Assembly: GCA_025738555.1 (NCBI GenBank)
Contig: JAOVFP010000024.1
Coordinates: 992,001-1,056,000, forward strand
Source of the DNA: Cyathus striatus
Lineage: Eukaryota > Basidiomycota > Agaricomycetes > Agaricales > Nidulariaceae
Reading direction: 5' to 3'
Length of the DNA stretch: 64,000 nucleotides
Notes under the pieces: model-generated
Seen by the model: only the letters and a program-made list of their open reading frames with translations
What the model was told of the DNA's origin: nothing
Databases searched by the model: none
Made by a program: the position numbers and the translations under genes
Part shown: positions 1 to 11,800 of the stretch, piece after piece
Numbering within the stretch: the stretch's first letter is position 1
Layout of the letters: each line of letters starts with the position of its first letter

Positions 1-2232
1 CTTGGATAGCTGCTCGATGAAGTGTAGTAGGTACATTATTTTCCTCGTTCATTTCGAGTACAGAACTTTCAAGGACTTTTGTTTTCTGATGATTTGCTTC
101 CCCTCGTATTGGCTCTTTGCCCTTTGTCCATGTGTCCGTCGGGGTAGATCCCATACTCATACGGTTGGGTCTCTTCTGAGTGGACGACACATCGGTCTCA
201 CTGGCTTGGGACGATCCAATCCCGATAGCCAAACTTTTTCGACGGGCAAAGTAGCCGGAGGGCCGACGTAAAGACAAGGAAGCACGAGGAGCGATTTTGG
301 AGGCGGGCACTTTCTTGCTAGGGGACAGTGGGTTTGGAGTAAGCGTATTAGCTTTGGAATTCTGACCTGCACCTGCAAGTCTTTTATTGGTTATCGCTTG
401 TCGTTTTTGAGGGCTCGGCTCACCCTTTCCCGTTTCCTCCGTATTACCATCTTCATCAGGTAGCCTAGCCCGGTCTTCTGGTATCGTACCACCAACCATG
501 GAGCTCCGCCGCTTCCTGGGAGATGGTCGCGAGACTGGTGGCGCGAAGGCAGCAGAAAATGCTAGTTTAGGTTTGGTTTTGGAAGGCGAAGACGTCCGTG
601 ATGTGGACGCAGTGGTAGCTTTAGGGTGAAGGAAAATGCAAAAGGAAGAGTACTTGGTGCGGGATGAATACCTTCAGCGGTATTTTCACGGGATGTGGTA
701 GGAGGCGCGGCTTCGGGAGGATGAAAAACAGAAGATTTTCCTGTATCAGGATCTTCTACATGTTCAATAGGCTCGGATATAGATGTAGCTGGCTCTGTGG
801 ATGTCGGTACTGCAGGCCGAGGTACTAACGAAGGGCGAGGTGTAGAATAGGCTACTGGGATTATAGAACCATATATTTCAGATTCTTCCATTGTAGAATC
901 AGCATATCCCGTGCTCATACGACCGTTTCCAAGACTTGCTCGACCGAATATCTTACTGACATTTAAGGTCCTGTTACCGTCCTCGATGTCATCTCGGAAA
1001 CTATCCTCAGTGGACGAGATGGAATCATCCTGGTACCCATCGTCGACCGGAGGGGCGCCAGCGTAGGTAACGTATTCCTCGCCTATGCTTGTTTCTTGGC
1101 TTGGCTGCAATGAGAGTGATTCTCGAGCGCGCTGAAGTCGCTCCATTGCGTCATCGAGATTCATGCCATCTCCTGGGATTTGAACAGGGACATCGTCATC
1201 TGAGTGTAGCTCAGGTTCTATGGGGGTATCTCCAGAATGTGTTATTTGTCTTAGAGCAAGCCATGCTTCATCTTCCTGGGGTGGTGGACGTAATGAATGA
1301 CTGAGGGGGACCGTGAATTCCATTGCACCGGACTGGTCAGAAGGTGCATCAGAATTGATTTGCGAGTCTTCTTCCATTGACTGGGTATGATCCTGATCAT
1401 CAGACATAGCTTCCTCCCCTTGAGGATCAGTAGCAGATGATATCTGCGTGAGCGGCTGACGCGCACCGCCTAGAGACAGGGATCGTCTTTGAATCAAGTC
1501 GCCTTGTATTACCTCAGTCACTTCCATATCATCGTAATAATCTTCATCAAATTCTTCATCAGCAATAGCAGAGCCAGTTGGGTAGCCATTTGGGATAACA
1601 CTTATGAGGTCCATGTCTTCGCCTTCTCCTCCAAAGGACGGCCGAATAGAACTTCTACGCCTTGGACGAGGATAATCGTTTTCGTCGTTGATGTCAAAAT
1701 GAGCAGCTGGTATGTTGTCATCTGAGGAAGGAGCTGTGGGCGATGACTGAGGGGATGTAGTGCTATTGGTGTGGTTGTTATCGGGAATCTGGAAGAGCCG
1801 GACTTGAGCATGCTCGGCAAAGCTCACGCGTCTTCCTAAAGATTTGCGGGAGGTATTGTCGTGTATACGAGTACGGAAATCTTGAGTAATGTCCATTGAC
1901 TGAGTGGTATTGAGATCATCGTTAGTTGAAGCTTGCGATAGTGGCTGCGAGGACTGGGACGAAGGTTGAGAGTCATTGTTATTCAATAGGGTGATGGAAG
2001 CCTTCAAGATACTTTTTCGGGGAGCCTAAGAGCTACTGTATAAGATATGTTAGCGCATTTAGTGCCATGTACAACGCACCAATGAGCGTCGCGCCTTAGC
2101 CAAAGGACTTAGACGATCTCCTGGAACAACACTGTGTGCTCGCCGCCTTCCCTTAGGCACGACTATGGGCTTGTTCTGATTTGTGACGGCGATGGACCTT
2201 CGACGGTTTGGAGAGTCCTTTCCAACAGCCAT
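1..2232 (-). CDS. SPC7: Kinetochore scaffold Spc7/Spc105/KNL1, 5' part (C-terminus beyond left edge)
   Basis: Outer-kinetochore scaffold that recruits PP1 and Bub1/Bub3 to control the spindle checkpoint. Exons on the minus strand: 2232-2080, 2025-672 and 618 to beyond position 1; introns are 54 and 53 nt and phases fit. The start is the first ATG (MAVGKDSP). The family PP1-docking pair is visible in order: PRKSILK at about residues 53-59, spanning the first splice junction, and RRVSF at about 116-120. Three MELT-like motifs follow: MDIT (about 95), MEVT (about 218) and MEFT (about 286). The rest is Ser/Pro/acidic low complexity, as expected for the disordered N-terminal half. The conserved C-terminal coiled coil and RWD region must lie outside the window. 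It shares a 242-bp divergent promoter with the kinesin-6 gene. Identification rests on motif order, not on a conserved domain. Confidence 0.88.
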
Positions 2233-2474
2233 AGTCTGAGAGGGTATATATGATAGGGGAAGCAAGAAAATGATATAAGATGGGCCCAGCCGTTTGCTAT
2301 AGTAGGGGCTGGGGTATAAATTAAATCGCGGTGAGGGTAAGTCCAAGCTGTTGATCGCGTTGAGTGTGGACCACCATCACGTGATTACATCAACCTCGCG
2401 TTTATCACGTGGAGATGCGTTCATCGCGTACTACTACTACTAGCCACTTTACAGTCTTTCTCCTCTCCAGCACC
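2233..2474. promoter_or_regulatory. Divergent promoter shared by SPC7 and kinesin-6
   Basis: Only 242 bp separate the two start codons, which face away from each other. The interval contains several CGCG cores (ATCGCGTT, CTCGCGTT, ATCGCGTA) and two CACGTG/CACGTGA E-box-like words. Both genes act in mitosis, so shared cell-cycle control is plausible. That is inference; no factor binding can be read from sequence alone. Confidence 0.5.
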
Positions 2475-5400
2475 ATGTCCTCAAGGCCTCCCTCAAGCAG
2501 GGCTACTCGCTCAAAGACGGCTGCAACGTCGTCCCAGATTCCAACCACCACTCGCACCACAAGACGTACTGCCACTACCACTTCAAAGGTGGCACCCGCA
2601 CCTCCCCCAGCAGCGAACATGGCAGCCAAAAAGTCCACGACAAGAAAGCCTTTGGGAACTAGAGACAACTCTGTCGAAGATGTTCTTAGCAGTACGTCAG
2701 CTGCCAAGGGAAAGCCAGCATCTACGAGAAGCCGCATGGTTGGGAAGCAGGCCACTTTGCTACCTGATCCCGTTCAAGAGCCCATTATGGTGAGCTATTC
2801 GTACGTCCTCGGTCTTCTCATCTCATCTGCCCAAGGCGTTTCTTCGAATCCGACCCCATCTGGGTGAAGATGAACCAACTGCCAATCCTTATCTGGTCCC
2901 ACTCTCTGACACTATTGTCCGAATGACAGATCCCCAAGATCCTCAAAACACCCGTTCACGATACAGAGCTTCCACTGTCCCTCCTTCCTCAACTTATACA
3001 TTTTCCCATATATTTCCAGCTGACACAACTCAGTCTGAATTCTTCACCAAAACCACTCTGCCATTAGTAAAAGATGCCTTGGAAGGCCAAAACGGTCTGC
3101 TATTTACTTACGGCGTTACAAATTCCGGAAAAACGTATACCGTTCAAGGTGGTTCTCGGGAAGGTACTGCAGGGATTTTACCGAGAACACTGATGTCGTC
3201 TTCAATAGCATCGAGGGTTTGCATGGTGACGGAAGGGTGAGCCCCCAATCAATTATTATTCTCTCTTCTCTTACCAATAATAGTACCGTCCTGTTCGACT
3301 CTACGGTGTGGAACCCGCGGATCCGACAGACTCTCGCCCGCCACAAATATCTACAGAACCCGCAATTGTGGAAGTACTGAGTCAAGGTCTCGAAAATTCA
3401 CAAGACTTGGAATTTGACGTCGACCCTACCACGATTAAGCTAGACCGTAATTACGAGTATACTATCTGGCTTTCATATGCAGAGGTATACAATGAAAAGG
3501 TCTATGACTTGCTAGCATCAGTAAATGATGGCTCCTCGATCCCTGCTGAAGGGACCACTGGAAGGTCGCTTCTTCTTACTCGACAAGCACTTCCGTTGAA
3601 GGCATCGCCTCCATCTGATAACCAGTTTTCTGATAATACGGGAAAGTATATTGCCGGTCTTCGTCAATTCCGGGTCCACAGCGCTTCCCAAGCTAAAAAT
3701 CTGGTTAAGCTAGGTCAAATCCATCGTCGGGTATTTGGTACTTTGGCCAACCGGGAAAGTAGTAGGAGCCATGGGATGGTTATAATAAAGATTGTCCGTG
3801 GGCACAGAGGGGAACGTAATGTATGCAACTCTACAAGTCCTTTTTTATGCTCTGAATTAATGTTCTATTCTAGGACCCAACAGCTCTCCAGATCTCGCGC
3901 TTGACTTTGGTTGATTTAGCCGGGTCTGAACGGACCAAACACACACACACCACTGGTGACAGACTGAAAGAAGCTGGAAATATTAACAAGTCCTTGATGG
4001 TATTGGGCCAGTGCTTAGAAGTCATGCGTTCGAATCAACGAAAGCTTGCCGCTAGCCTTGCGCATGAGGGGCAAGGAGCAAATGGACGGCTAGATACTCG
4101 AGATATTAAACGAGGACTCGCTATTGTCCCTTTCCGTCACAGCAAATTGACCGAGGCATTGATGGACTACTTTATTCACGATGGTCGAGCTGTAAGTTTT
4201 CTTTAATCAGCTTGGAAGCTGTCCTTTATATAACTGGTTCTATAGGTTATGATTGTCAATGTCAACCCGTATGACACAGGTTACGACGAAAATTCTCATG
4301 TGATGAAATTCGCTGCATTGGCCAGAGAAGTCTATGTGACTCCTGCTCCTGCTCCAATGCAACGTATACCAGTCATCAATGGCCCTGGTAAACTCCAGGG
4401 AAATAAAATCAAGCAGCTTGGTCCTTTAACATTGAAAGGTGCAGATATTGCTCCTAATCCTTATAGAAGGAAGGTCACACTTTCACTTGGGGGGACTCAA
4501 TCTGGAAATAAACCTACCGAGGCTGTTCTAGAAGTCCTTGAAGGTAATATTCTATCGCAATTAATGTCTACTGTATAATTAAATAGGTTGCAGAGGACGA
4601 GGCAGACGACGGACAAAATGAATATAACAAGGACGACGAACCTGGAAACTCTCTTGTCGATGAATTATTCGATGAAATAGAATATCTGCGTTTGCAGGTA
4701 AGATAAATATACAAATCTCAATTTCACATATATATCTATGCTTTGCAGCTGTTTGAATCCGAGATGAGATGTGCAACAATCGAGGCCGAGGTTAGGGAGG
4801 AAGTTATACGCGAAATGGAGGAGCGCATGAGAAACGTGGAACAAATGTATTCAAGAAGACTAATGCGCGAGGTTGACTGTTCTTCTAACCCAATTGTCAC
4901 TTGCTAATACAATGTACAGCTGGAACAAAACGAAATGAAGACCGATGCAAAGATTGACATGCTGCATCAATCTGGATTATTCGGCAGTCCGGTCAAGAAG
5001 TCAGTCGAATATTTCTCGGACGGTCCCCTCACAGAGGAAGAGGATGTAGAAATGAGCTTGGTACGATGTTATTTTTTAATTGCTGAACGTAGTACATATC
5101 TTTGACTGAAATCTTCAGCTGGTAGATGACAACGAAAGTGAGGACGAGGATCCTGCGTCACCTTTGGCTGGAAAAGGGAAACTGAAGGAAGCGCAACACG
5201 GGTTTAATCTTGGCTCAGGACCTGTTGCTGGGCAGATTCCTGCTCCCTTTTTCACTGCTGGAGTATTAGCTGCATTAAAAGAAGAGAACTCTATGGATGT
5301 AGAAACTGAACATAATGACAGCGGCGACGCTGTCGAATCAGTAGAAGATAGCGACGAATCTGAATACATGCAAGAGGAGGAGGAGGAGGAGGAGGAATGG

Positions 5401-5845
5401 GTACCTGAGCGACGAACTTCAACCAGCAAGTCGTCGGGGGGAAAGACCCGGGCAATATCTTCGGGCTCTAGGACTTGTCGGGGGCCACATTCTACTAGGG
5501 GACCTCGCGTTTCGAAACTGGAGCAGGATTTAAAAGAGCTTACAATCCAAGCAGACCCTGATGATTCAATTACCATCCTACCGACTAAGAAGTATCGTCC
5601 TCGCGTAGAACCATCCTGCTCTGATCACGATGATTCAGATGAAGACAACTATGCTCCTGCACCCGCCAAAAAGAAAAAACGGTATGATAGTTATATTATA
5701 TGGGTAAAAGCTTGTAATTGACGTACTACTTAGGCAGCTGGGTAAGAAAGCTATTCGAACGGAGGAAGACATCGAAAGGGTAACATATGACGCAGAAAAG
5801 CAAGCCGCAAAGACGCAGGGTGTGAGAAGGTTACGACTGAGCTGA
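2475..5845 (+). CDS. Kinesin-6 family motor (MKLP/KIF20/Klp9-like), with a single-base frame defect
   Basis: Plus-end motor expected to act on the anaphase spindle midzone. Exons: 2475-2789, 2836-3236, 3284-3820, 3874-4191, 4246-4543, 4594-4697, 4749-4871, 4920-5060, 5119-5681, 5734-5845. The motor shows the P-loop GVTNSGKTYT, switch I NRESSRSHG, switch II LVDLAGSER and the PFRHSKLTEAL motif. It is followed by a coiled-coil neck, an acidic region and a lysine-rich tail resembling an NLS. The long insertion between the P-loop and switch I, and the GILPRTLDVVFNSI-type motif, point to kinesin-6. Oddity: exon 2 is one base short. The frame must shift at about 3190 (CTGATG where the family expects L-D), after which all downstream phases agree. 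Without a correction the product stops at 3240. This is either an assembly error or an inactivating indel. Confidence 0.87.
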
Positions 5846-5946
5846 CCTTTCATTCATTATCAGTTTGGTATCTATGTATAGTGTATAATTACTGTTCTTT
5901 CAAGCTAAAGCACTGAAACCTTCAGTGGACGCAATGTACTTACATG

Positions 5947-6284
5947 CACTCCTGTCTGGCGACTTTTTTGCCGTTCGCAAAATTCATCCAAATTTGACCT
6001 CAATTATTTTAAATATTGACTGAACATTTTGGCTGTCGCAAAATGTTCACTGTTGCATCCTCTCCTTACTTTAGTGCAAAATCATAGACAAATATTACAT
6101 TTTGATACATATTTTGTATGAATACAAATGATTTTAAAAATTTGTTTTTTGTTCTAATTTTAGCTTTCATCAAAATAAGTGTCAAATGTAATATTGTGAA
6201 CATATTTTGACCTCATGCTTCAAAATTGGTATTATTGTTTTGCATGACTGCAAATGGCTCTTCCATGCAAAATGAAACATTTTG
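5947..6284 (+). repeat. Left inverted-repeat arm of the foldback element
   Basis: Pairs with the reverse complement of about 6422-6718. It is about 40 bp longer than its partner because of insertions near 6054-6070 and 6130-6150. The innermost clearly matching block is GCAAAATGAAACATTTTG (6267-6284). Confidence 0.8.
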
Positions 6285-6421
6285 AATTTTTTGCTCTTAT
6301 TAGGGTCATTATGTTTGTTGTTGGTGAAAGGCTGTCTGACTCAAACATGGAGTGACAGGATAAATGTGTCTTCGTTGCTCGTGCAACAGAACTCTTGAAC
6401 CTGTTATTTTAAGAGAAAAAG

Positions 6422-6718
6422 CAAAATGTTTCATTTTGCACGAGTTTTGCAGTCATGAAAAACAATAAATTTTGCGTGAGGTCAAAATATGTTCACAACG
6501 TTACATTTGACACTAATTTTGATGAAGCTAAAATTAGAACAAAAAGAATCATTTGTATTCATACAAAATATGTACAAAATGTAATATTTGTCTATGATTT
6601 TGCACTAGCCAACAGTGAACATTTTACGACAGCCAAAATGTTCAGTCAATATTTAAAATAATTGAAGTCAAATTTGGATGAATTTTGCGAACGGCAAAAA
6701 AGTCGCCAGACAGGAGTG
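6422..6718 (-). repeat. Right inverted-repeat arm of the foldback element
   Basis: Mirror of the left arm, ending in CAGGAGTG at 6711-6718 and directly followed by the ATG target duplicate. Two substitutions distinguish its outer 107 bp from the left arm, and both would be C-to-T in one arm. Confidence 0.8.
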
Positions 6719-6844
6719 ATGCCAGTAATTGTTGTATAAACTAAGTTAGATAAGTAGCTGAAGCCCGCACCGTGGGGAAGTTCAAGATTTGCAGTTATTT
6801 GGTGAACGAGACGCGGTCATGTACTTACATGTGTGAATAAATAG

Positions 6845-6850
6845 ACGCGT
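6845..6850. promoter_or_regulatory. ACGCGT (MluI cell-cycle box) upstream of UNG
   Basis: A perfect ACGCGT lies about 41 bp before the UNG start codon, inside the palindrome GACGCGTC. In yeasts this word binds MBF and drives G1/S genes. The same word occurs elsewhere in the window, including inside coding DNA, so its function here is inference. Confidence 0.4.
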
Positions 6851-6890
6851 CTTTCTCTTGCCTTTACATCTGCCTTACTATTCTCTTACA

Positions 6891-8277
6891 ATGCCAAAGG
6901 TTCAGGCTACTTTGGACTCCTTGGTTTCCGACGGAAAAATGCTTCGGAGAAGTTCAACGTCTCTTGCAACCAGAATTGTCTCAGCAACCGGCACGGTTGC
7001 CACTGCTTCCAAGCCTCGAACTAACCGCAAGAAAATGTACGTATTTTCTTTCGACTTCTGAAACTACTCTGCTGACTCAAATAACTAGACAATTAAGCGC
7101 ACTGAGCTCGTCAACAAGCGATGAAACGTGTAACTCAAACCAACCAAACACATCAATCAAGGCGGCACTTCAATTCCTAGAGCGAGATACAATGGATGAA
7201 TCGTGGAGAAATGTATTGGAGAAAGAATTTGAAAAGCCATATTTTGGAAAGGTAGCTATTCTTTCAGAAGTCGTTTAGACGTATTAACATATGCCGAACT
7301 TCAGCTAAAGCAGTTTCTCCTCGAAGAGCACTCATCACATACCATATATCCACCAAGTATGTACGCTTCATTATTTCTTAAGACAAAAATTCATTTTAAA
7401 TTTTGATAGTGAATGACATATATTCTTGGTCAAGATATACTCCTGTGAACGATGTTAAAATTGTTATCTTAGGTCAGGTGTATACTTAATGTCGAGTCAC
7501 TCTTTGGAATTCTTCCTGAATGAAATTTAGGATCCTTACCACAACATAGGACAAGCCCACGGTGTGTTCACTGTTGACTGCATCCTTGACTACTGACAAA
7601 TGCTTTTGTGATAAACTGCAGGTCTTTCTTTCTCTGTTCTACCCCCCACTAAACCTCCTGGATCACTGAAAAATATTTACAAGCAAATTGCAGCTGATAT
7701 ACCTGATTTTCATATTCCATCCTCGGGGTGCGTTTAAGGTTGCGTAAGAACCGCCATGAGATTAAAACATCGCATTCTTAGAGATTTGAGTCCTGTTGCT
7801 AAGCTAGGTGTACTATGGCTCAATACGTCTCTTACAGTACGGGCCCACAAAGCTGCCTCGCATGCTAACAAAGGCTGGGAAACATTTACTGTCGAAGTAA
7901 TTCGAGCGGTGCTAAATCGGGAAGGGGAACGCAACGGAGTTGTTTTTATGGCATGGGGTTTGCCCGCGCAAAAAACATGTGCTAAGATAGGGATTAATGA
8001 GGTTAGCACTATCTGTCGCACTTTAAGCTACAATCATAGTCATGACAGTGTCAATATCTTGATTCTTATGTAGGAAAAACATCTCCTCCTTCGGTATGTT
8101 AACAGCCTTTTCCACTGTATTATTTTTAAGACATTGTTCAGGTCACCTCATCCATCACCGCTATCTGCTCATAGAGGCTTCCTTGGTAACAACCACTTCC
8201 GTTTGGCAAATGACTGGCTAAAAGAGAAGTATGGCAACGATGCTCAAATTGACTGGACTGTCCTTTGCAAGAAATGA
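6891..8277 (+). CDS. UNG1: Uracil-DNA glycosylase (family 1)
   Basis: Removes uracil from DNA to start base-excision repair in nucleus and mitochondria. Exons: 6891-7036, 7089-7251, 7305-7356, 7410-7477, 7531-7561, 7622-7727, 7782-8001, 8074-8093, 8142-8277; all phases close. Conserved motifs are intact: GQDPYHN with the catalytic Asp (the intron falls inside, between GQ and DP), [29 protein letters not shown] and the DNA-intercalation loop [13 protein letters not shown]. The N-terminus begins [12 protein letters not shown], which resembles a PCNA-binding PIP box (QxxLxx) but lacks the usual aromatic pair. It is followed by a basic Ser/Thr-rich segment that could serve in import. Two exons are only 31 and 20 nt. 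Family membership is certain; the N-terminal interpretation is tentative. Confidence 0.95.
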
Positions 8278-8836
8278 TGGAACTGCATACCCCCACAAGA
8301 CTCTAGAGCCTCTCATGGTGTGTAACTATGTGATACCCAGACTTCGAGATTTTAAGAGAAGAGAACTACTCTATACTGGTAGTAACGTGCGCTCGAAATA
8401 TGTAACACGTACCACAGTATTAATGCTTCTTGCTTTTGTTCAAAGGCACCCCCAATGCTGCCTTCTTTGTTCGTTTTAGCCGTACTTTGACTATGCTGAC
8501 TTGTTCACACAATGTACTAAATATTGACTGAACAAGTAAAGTAAGTCGGAGTTTTTAATGAGAATCCTGATCCTGATGGTTTTCAAGTATTTCTTTTATG
8601 CGGCGGCCACGTCTGATATTATGTAATGCAATGTGCTTCCAATGTCTAGTAAGTACTTACTATAAATGGTATGTAATAGTATAAATTAAAACTATACAAT
8701 CATCAATGTATCACGTGTACTACACTGTCGCGTCGCGTTCGCCGTACTACAGTCTACCGTTAAGACTCTACCAAAGACAAACCAAAGAAGTACAGCCTAG
8801 AGGCCAGCACCTTGCCGTCACATTTCTTCCTGAATA
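8278..8836. other. UNG-ORC1 intergenic region
   Basis: No gene seen. It contains an imperfect hairpin at 8499-8537 (9-bp arms ACTTGTTCA/TGAACAAGT). Its loop shares AAATATTGACTGAACA with the foldback element at 5947-6718. Nearer ORC1, at about 8727-8740, lies a tandem TCGCGTCGCG block that could be a cell-cycle element. Confidence 0.5.
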
Positions 8837-11800
8837 ATGCCACGAACCGCCACTGATCTGCCTCCTCACACCCCAACCCGACGTTCCAAACGTTTCCAGC
8901 CTACTGCGACCCCCTCCAAGCGTCGCGACGCTACTTTGAACTGCTCCTGGACCAGCGACCCAATTTATGTTCGCCCTACCAATTCTTCATTAGACTTTCT
9001 GCCAGATGAACAAGATGAGACAAATATCGATAATGACGCAGATGCTAGAGATGATGACGATGACGACGTAGCAGACGGAGGTGAAGACTCAAGGAGTAGA
9101 AGGAAGGCGATGTCAAAGCTCGAGACAGTTTTCTTCAATTCGTTCATGATGAGCTCAAATAAACCGAAACAATATCGTAGTTCGACAAAGTCAGGTTTAG
9201 GGCAAACGATCTATCGAGTTGGAGATACGATACTTGTTGAGACGGATACCCTTTATCGGGTCAAGAAACCTCCCAGCGTCGCTGTAATCGCTGCCATGTG
9301 GGAGACAAGGACAATTAGAAATGAGATCTATGAAGGGGGTGATGAATTGGACACAAGGTCTAGTGGCACGGGAAAAAATATTAGGATCCGTGTACATTGG
9401 TTTTTGCGTCCAACAGAACTAGCCGCTGTGCGACTGAAAAGAAATCATGAAGATGTAACATTCGTACTTCACTTCTTGTAATCCATTACTGACTTTGTTT
9501 CTGCTACATCTAGAACGAGGTGTATTATACCATAAATTCATCTGTGGTCATTGTACCCGATTCTATAATATCAAAGTGCAAAGTCTCTTCCACATTAACT
9601 GGATCCTGGGAAGAGGAAGAAAAAGCTACTGGCAATTATACATTTGAATCTATTCCCAAGACTCCTGAACTGCGGTCGAGTGCTGTATTCAAGAAAAAGC
9701 CTTCCGCGTCTCTCATAAAGTCTACGCGCAAATCAGATGGATCGTGGACACGTTCCCCTGCCCCTCATTCGCCTACGAAACTCAAGACATCCACATCTCG
9801 TAAAGGAGGTAAAGGGCAACGTTACGCCACCCCATCCAACTCTGGGGGTTCTGACTCAGAGGATGAACTACCTCTTCCAATAGAGCGTCTGTTCACCCCC
9901 GTCGCTAAAGATAATGAGGATGACTTGGAGCAGTTCTATTGTCACTTAGCGATTGATTCACAGCGCGGGCTGTATTTCACATTCGAGTGGAAATCTCATC
10001 TTCAAATTGCACTAGATCTATCTGCGCCTCCTGAAGAGCAGAACGAGATGGAGTGGGGAGACGGGGCGGGATGGAATGTTGTTCCTACACGGCGTAGGAA
10101 GCAGGTGAAACAAAAGAAGGGGGAAAATCTTGAGAAAAGGCCAAGGAAGAGGGCAAGGCTCGATTCTGAGGCCGAAGAGGGAGATGATGACGACGAAACA
10201 TCTGAATTTGAAGCGGAATACGAAGCCTCTTCTGACGAGGATGATGCCCTTTCCACCATCGAAGAAGAACATGAGCACGGATCAGATGAATCTTCGGAAA
10301 AAATCGGCGAAGATAGCTTTAAGCAGCACCCTCGTACGCCTTCCAGAAAACGAAAACATGCCGCAATTAAGACACCTCGCAAAAGTGACCGTCGAAAATC
10401 AGAGACAGTCGTTCATCCTACCCCTCATTCCCGTCTTCGTCAAGCTCGATCACGAGCGAAGAAAAATGTAAAGTCATTCCCTGTCCCGTCAATTTTGCAC
10501 CAGCGCAATTCGGAATTATATGATACACTGCAAAAATTGAAGGACCCCTGGACCCGGGCGTTACATGTTTTACATGTAGGAAGCAGGCCAGAAATGCTAC
10601 CTTGTCGAGAAGATGAGTATAAGCGCATTGTGAGGTGCGTTGGAGAGTTGGTGGAGGAAGGGAGTGGGGGATGTGTTTGTAAGTTATCACCATCCCTCCT
10701 TGCAACTGTAGTAAGATCTGATAGATATCTGATGCTAAAGACATTTCGGGTGTTCCTGGAACAGGAAAGACAGCTACTGTGCATACAGTTGTCAGGGAAC
10801 TAAAGAGGCTAGCCGAAGCTGGGGTGCGTACTTGCTTCCCTGTATAATACATATGCGTCTTCCTTACTCTCTCATTTAGGAAACGAATCCCTTTACCTAT
10901 GTTGAAATCAATGGTCTTCGCCTCCCGGAACCTAGTACAGCATATTCCTTGCTATGGGAAGCTGTTTCGGGACACGACACGGCGAGAGAAGGACATCTCA
11001 AGGTTAGCCCGAAGGAAAGTTTGAAAGCGCTTACAAGATATTTTGCAGGCGGCGGACGAGGCCCTGGTGGACATGCCTGGTATTTCATTTATTGATCTGC
11101 TAAATTTGTAGCAAAGTAATAACGAGGCGTTGGGTAGTGTCGTACTAATGGATGAACTCGATCAACTAGTGACAACGAAGCAGGACGTCGTATACAATTT
11201 CTTCAACTGGCCAACGATGGTAGGCAGTAAGTTGGTGGTTATAGCTGTGGCTAATACCATGGACTTGCCTGAGAGGGTTATGACCGGGCGTGTTCGGAGT
11301 CGGTTGGGTGGGACCTATTTCTTTACATATTTCGTATTTTACTGACGAGCGAACCCGTAGGAATGATTCGCATCAACTTCCAGCCTTATTCTACAAGCCA
11401 GCTTGTCGAAATTGTACAGGCACGTCTAGAAAGCGCGAAAGATGGGCTCCAAGACCCTGAGAAAGAGCAGGTTATTATTGCGCCGGATGGTATCAAGCTA
11501 GCAGCTATGAGTGTTAGCTCAATCAGTGGGGATGCTCGAAGGGTGTTAGATATTTGCAGGTAAATTGGCAATTACTGCATCATTTCCTTGTCCAGACACA
11601 AAATTTCGCTTTAGAAGGGCAGTTGAACTTGTCAGACCGTTGCAGAAAACTGCAAAGGCGCCAGATGTCAAACAAGTAACGCAAGTAATGCAGAAAAGCC
11701 CTACAGCAGTCTTCTTGCGTGAATGTAGCTTCCATGAAAGGGTTATGCTTGCGTCCATGATGAAGTGTATGAAGAGGGACGGGGTTGAAGAAATAAAATG

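Larger units (their letters stand above)
5944..6721. mobile_element. CACTA-like non-autonomous foldback element (MITE) with 3-bp target duplication
   Basis: The element spans 5947-6718 (772 bp) and both ends read CACTCCTGTCTGGCGAC inward. The outer 107 bp of the two arms differ at only about two positions. Inverted complementarity continues inward for roughly 300-340 bp per arm with small indels, leaving a central spacer at about 6306-6405. ATG flanks both ends (5944-5946 and 6719-6721), consistent with a 3-bp target-site duplication. CACT-type termini and a 3-bp duplication are hallmarks of the CACTA/EnSpm superfamily. The canonical fifth base is A, while here it is C, so the assignment is tentative. 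The arms are AT-rich and repeat GAACATTTT/AAAATGTTC words, which could be transposase-binding subterminal sites. No transposase is encoded; the small open frame at 6455-6661 lies inside one arm and is not a credible gene. Confidence 0.85.

Noticed and set aside
6455..6661. 68-codon open frame inside the foldback element
   Set aside because: It lies wholly within one inverted-repeat arm, has no domain and simply reflects AT-rich repeat sequence.
10679..10740. Apparent loss of the ORC1 Walker A motif
   Set aside because: Removing a 62-nt intron gives an intact GVPGTGKT.
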